This document shows positions 5,951-7,230 of a stretch of 7,230 bases of DNA, piece after piece. The position numbers and the translations under genes are program-made. The notes under the pieces are model-generated. The model saw only the letters and a program-made list of their open reading frames with translations, was not told where the DNA came from and searched no databases. Numbering within the stretch: the first letter of the stretch is position 1; the number at the start of each line of letters is the position of its first letter. Source of the stretch: UBA8437 sp963578885 (lineage in GTDB: Bacteria > Planctomycetota > Planctomycetia > Planctomycetales > Planctomycetaceae); contig CAUZEQ010000257.1 in NCBI GenBank assembly GCA_963578885.1, positions 1-7,230 of the forward strand, written 5' to 3'.

Positions 5951-7126
5951 ATGCCGCTGGAGGATCGCTTTACCTCTGTGCTGCATCGCACCCTCCCGCT
6001 GCTGCCGGCCGAATTCCAGAACGAGTTCGCCATGATGATCTCTCCGGCCGCCATCGCGATGGTCGCCGGAACCCTGGCCGTGTGGGCAGGATCTCACTAC
6101 TTCGGTGTCGGGTTCATTGCCGATGCCGTTATGGTGGCTGTCGGCTTCGCCTTCCTGGGTCTGCAGGTTGTCACGGCCGCCGAAGACCTGGCAGCAGCAG
6201 TCGGATTGACCTATTCGGCCAGGTCGAATTCGGACCTCGACCAGGCCGCCCAACACCTGGCGAATTTCATTGCTGTCGTCGGCGTTGCCGTCTTCTCGGC
6301 ACTGGTGATGAAGGGAGCCAAGCGAGTCGCGCCCAAGGCCAAGAAACTCGTTTCCAACGTCAACGTCGTCGCTCGCAGTGGCATGACCCAGATGCACTTC
6401 CGGCTCTTTCAGCTTGTCGCCCAGCAGGAAAACCTGATCATCGCCGTGCGGAATACCAACGTAAAGTCGACTCCTCTGATCCGAAGGGGCTTTCCGGCCA
6501 AGCCCATGGCTATCAAGGCGAAAACCAGCAAGAAAACCGGGATCGTCACGGTCGATCGCACAAACGAGAAATGGAGGGCACACCGACAGGCAGCCCATGA
6601 AAACGGCTACGCGATCGTGGACACCGACGGTGTCGCCAGAACCCGCTGGGGCAATGTGCTGGAATTGTCCGAGAATCCCGGCTGGAAACTCGAACCCGGC
6701 CAGATCATCGACACCCGCTCAAGAAAACCTCTGGTGGGTGACTACGACCTGCTCGGAATCATCGACCCCAAGAACCCCGGGCAGAATGCCGCCCTGGCAG
6801 CCGAAAACCAGGTCGTGCTCCAAAACTGGACGAATCCAAGAACCCGGGAGATTGCTGCGAGACTCAACAACGGAATGGACCAGCCGCGGGTGATGCACGG
6901 AGGTCACGACCAATGGCGAGGTGCAAAACTCGATCTCTCGGACGCTGATGGAAGCACTGTCTTCATGCCCGATGGAGAAGTCTTCACCCTGAACACCGGA
7001 GAAGACGTCGCAGCCTACTACGCCGGACTCAAACGCCGCGGCCTAGGTGGAGATGTGGAACCGTCGATGACGCCCGAGGCGATCAAGGAGTGGAGACGCA
7101 ACAACACTCTCCGACTACTCGAGTAG
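5951..7126 (+). CDS. T6SS effector: hydrophobic translocation domain plus CyaA/ExoY-like (class II) nucleotidyl cyclase domain
   Basis: The protein has 391 residues. Residues about 30-76 and 104-120 are strongly hydrophobic, giving two or three possible membrane segments, followed by a Lys/Arg-rich stretch (121-132). This matches the N-terminal part of other T6SS and polymorphic toxins that helps cross the target membrane. Residues about 155-365 match class II adenylate cyclase toxins (Bordetella CyaA, anthrax oedema factor, ExoY). Arg167, Asn170, Ser173-Thr174, Leu176-Ile177, Gly180, Lys184, Ala190-Lys191 and Ser193 line up without gaps with CyaA Arg41 to Ser67, including the phosphate-binding Arg41, Lys58 and Lys65. 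Pro260-Leu261 and Asp264-Tyr-Asp266 match the metal-binding Asp188/Asp190 segment, and Val314-x-His316-Gly317 matches His298. A 'VFMPDGEVFTL' strand follows, as in oedema factor. The catalytic His63 of CyaA is Lys189 here. It would convert ATP (or another NTP) to a cyclic nucleotide. The domain is much shorter than its relatives. The start is ATG5951, with a poor ribosome binding site. No immunity gene is visible. Confidence 0.82.
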   Translation: MPLEDRFTSVLHRTLPLLPAEFQNEFAMMISPAAIAMVAGTLAVWAGSHYFGVGFIADAVMVAVGFAFLGLQVVTAAEDLAAAVGLTYSARSNSDLDQAAQHLANFIAVVGVAVFSALVMKGAKRVAPKAKKLVSNVNVVARSGMTQMHFRLFQLVAQQENLIIAVRNTNVKSTPLIRRGFPAKPMAIKAKTSKKTGIVTVDRTNEKWRAHRQAAHENGYAIVDTDGVARTRWGNVLELSENPGWKLEPGQIIDTRSRKPLVGDYDLLGIIDPKNPGQNAALAAENQVVLQNWTNPRTREIAARLNNGMDQPRVMHGGHDQWRGAKLDLSDADGSTVFMPDGEVFTLNTGEDVAAYYAGLKRRGLGGDVEPSMTPEAIKEWRRNNTLRLLE

Positions 7127-7128
7127 CA

Positions 7129-7170
7129 CCGGTTGCCTCGACCTGGCCTGGGATCTGACCGCTCAACCGG
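7129..7170. terminator. Inverted repeat between convergent genes (weak terminator candidate)
   Basis: CCGGTTG (7129-7135) and CAACCGG (7164-7170) form a perfect 7-base stem with a 28-base loop, in the 46-base gap between the effector stop and the convergent gene's stop. Position suggests a bidirectional terminator, but the loop is long and no T-run follows on either strand. Confidence 0.3.
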
Positions 7171-7172
7171 GT

Positions 7173-7230
7173 TCAGAGCAGTTCGCGGATCGGCGTGCCG
7201 TCGGGGATCAGCGGCACCGGACGGCCGCTG
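7173..7230 (-). CDS. C-terminal end of a convergent gene, possibly a DUF1501-family protein (5' end outside window)
   Basis: Reading the minus strand from the right edge gives 18 codons ending SGRPVPLIPDGTPIRELL, then TGA at 7175-7173. Proteins of the DUF1501 family, very common in planctomycetes, typically end in a 'GRPxPLxxxGxPIxEL' tail, which is the only basis for the name. The frame is clean to the edge. If right, this gene is unrelated to secretion and marks the end of the T6SS module. The identification is tentative because only 18 residues are visible. Confidence 0.5.
   Translation of the reverse strand, partial: SGRPVPLIPDGTPIRELL

Noticed and set aside
5435..6598. Minus-strand open frame (387 residues) across PAAR and effector
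   Set aside because: It covers two genes and their spacer, and its product is low-complexity antisense of PAAR repeats. There is no family match or start signal.

Overview
The window is GC-rich, tightly packed with genes on the + strand, and holds the downstream end of a type VI secretion system (T6SS) cluster. The best guess for the host is a member of the Planctomycetota. This rests on the Hcp type, on the FHA-fused adaptor, and on a convergent partial gene at the right edge whose C-terminal tail looks like a planctomycete DUF1501 protein. No 16S or other phylogenetic marker is present, so the host assignment is an inference of moderate strength.

Layout, left to right: the 3' end of the ClpV/TssH unfoldase (1-407); a 238-base spacer; two nearly identical hcp genes made by a 562-base tandem duplication (646-1128 and 1208-1690); a spacer with strong hairpins (1691-1765); vgrG (1847-3973); a protein with two FHA domains and a DUF4123-like C-terminal region, probably an effector-loading adaptor (3991-5415); a stand-alone 98-residue PAAR spike tip (5457-5753); a 197-base spacer; and a 391-residue effector (5951-7126). 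A convergent partial gene on the minus strand ends at 7173.

The genes read as a delivery module. Hcp hexamers form the inner tube, the VgrG trimer forms the spike, PAAR sharpens its tip, and the FHA/DUF4123-like protein probably loads the effector on VgrG. ClpV recycles the contracted sheath.

The most interesting gene is the last. Its N-terminal third is hydrophobic and looks like a membrane-inserting translocation domain. Its C-terminal half matches, in order and spacing, the active-site motifs of class II (CyaA / oedema factor / ExoY) nucleotidyl cyclase toxins: Arg167, Lys184, Lys191, Asp264-x-Asp266 and His316. Known members of that family act inside eukaryotic cells and need a eukaryotic activator. 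No immunity gene is visible next to the effector, which fits an anti-eukaryotic role. A T6SS-delivered, unusually compact CyaA/ExoY-like cyclase is the candidate undescribed system here.
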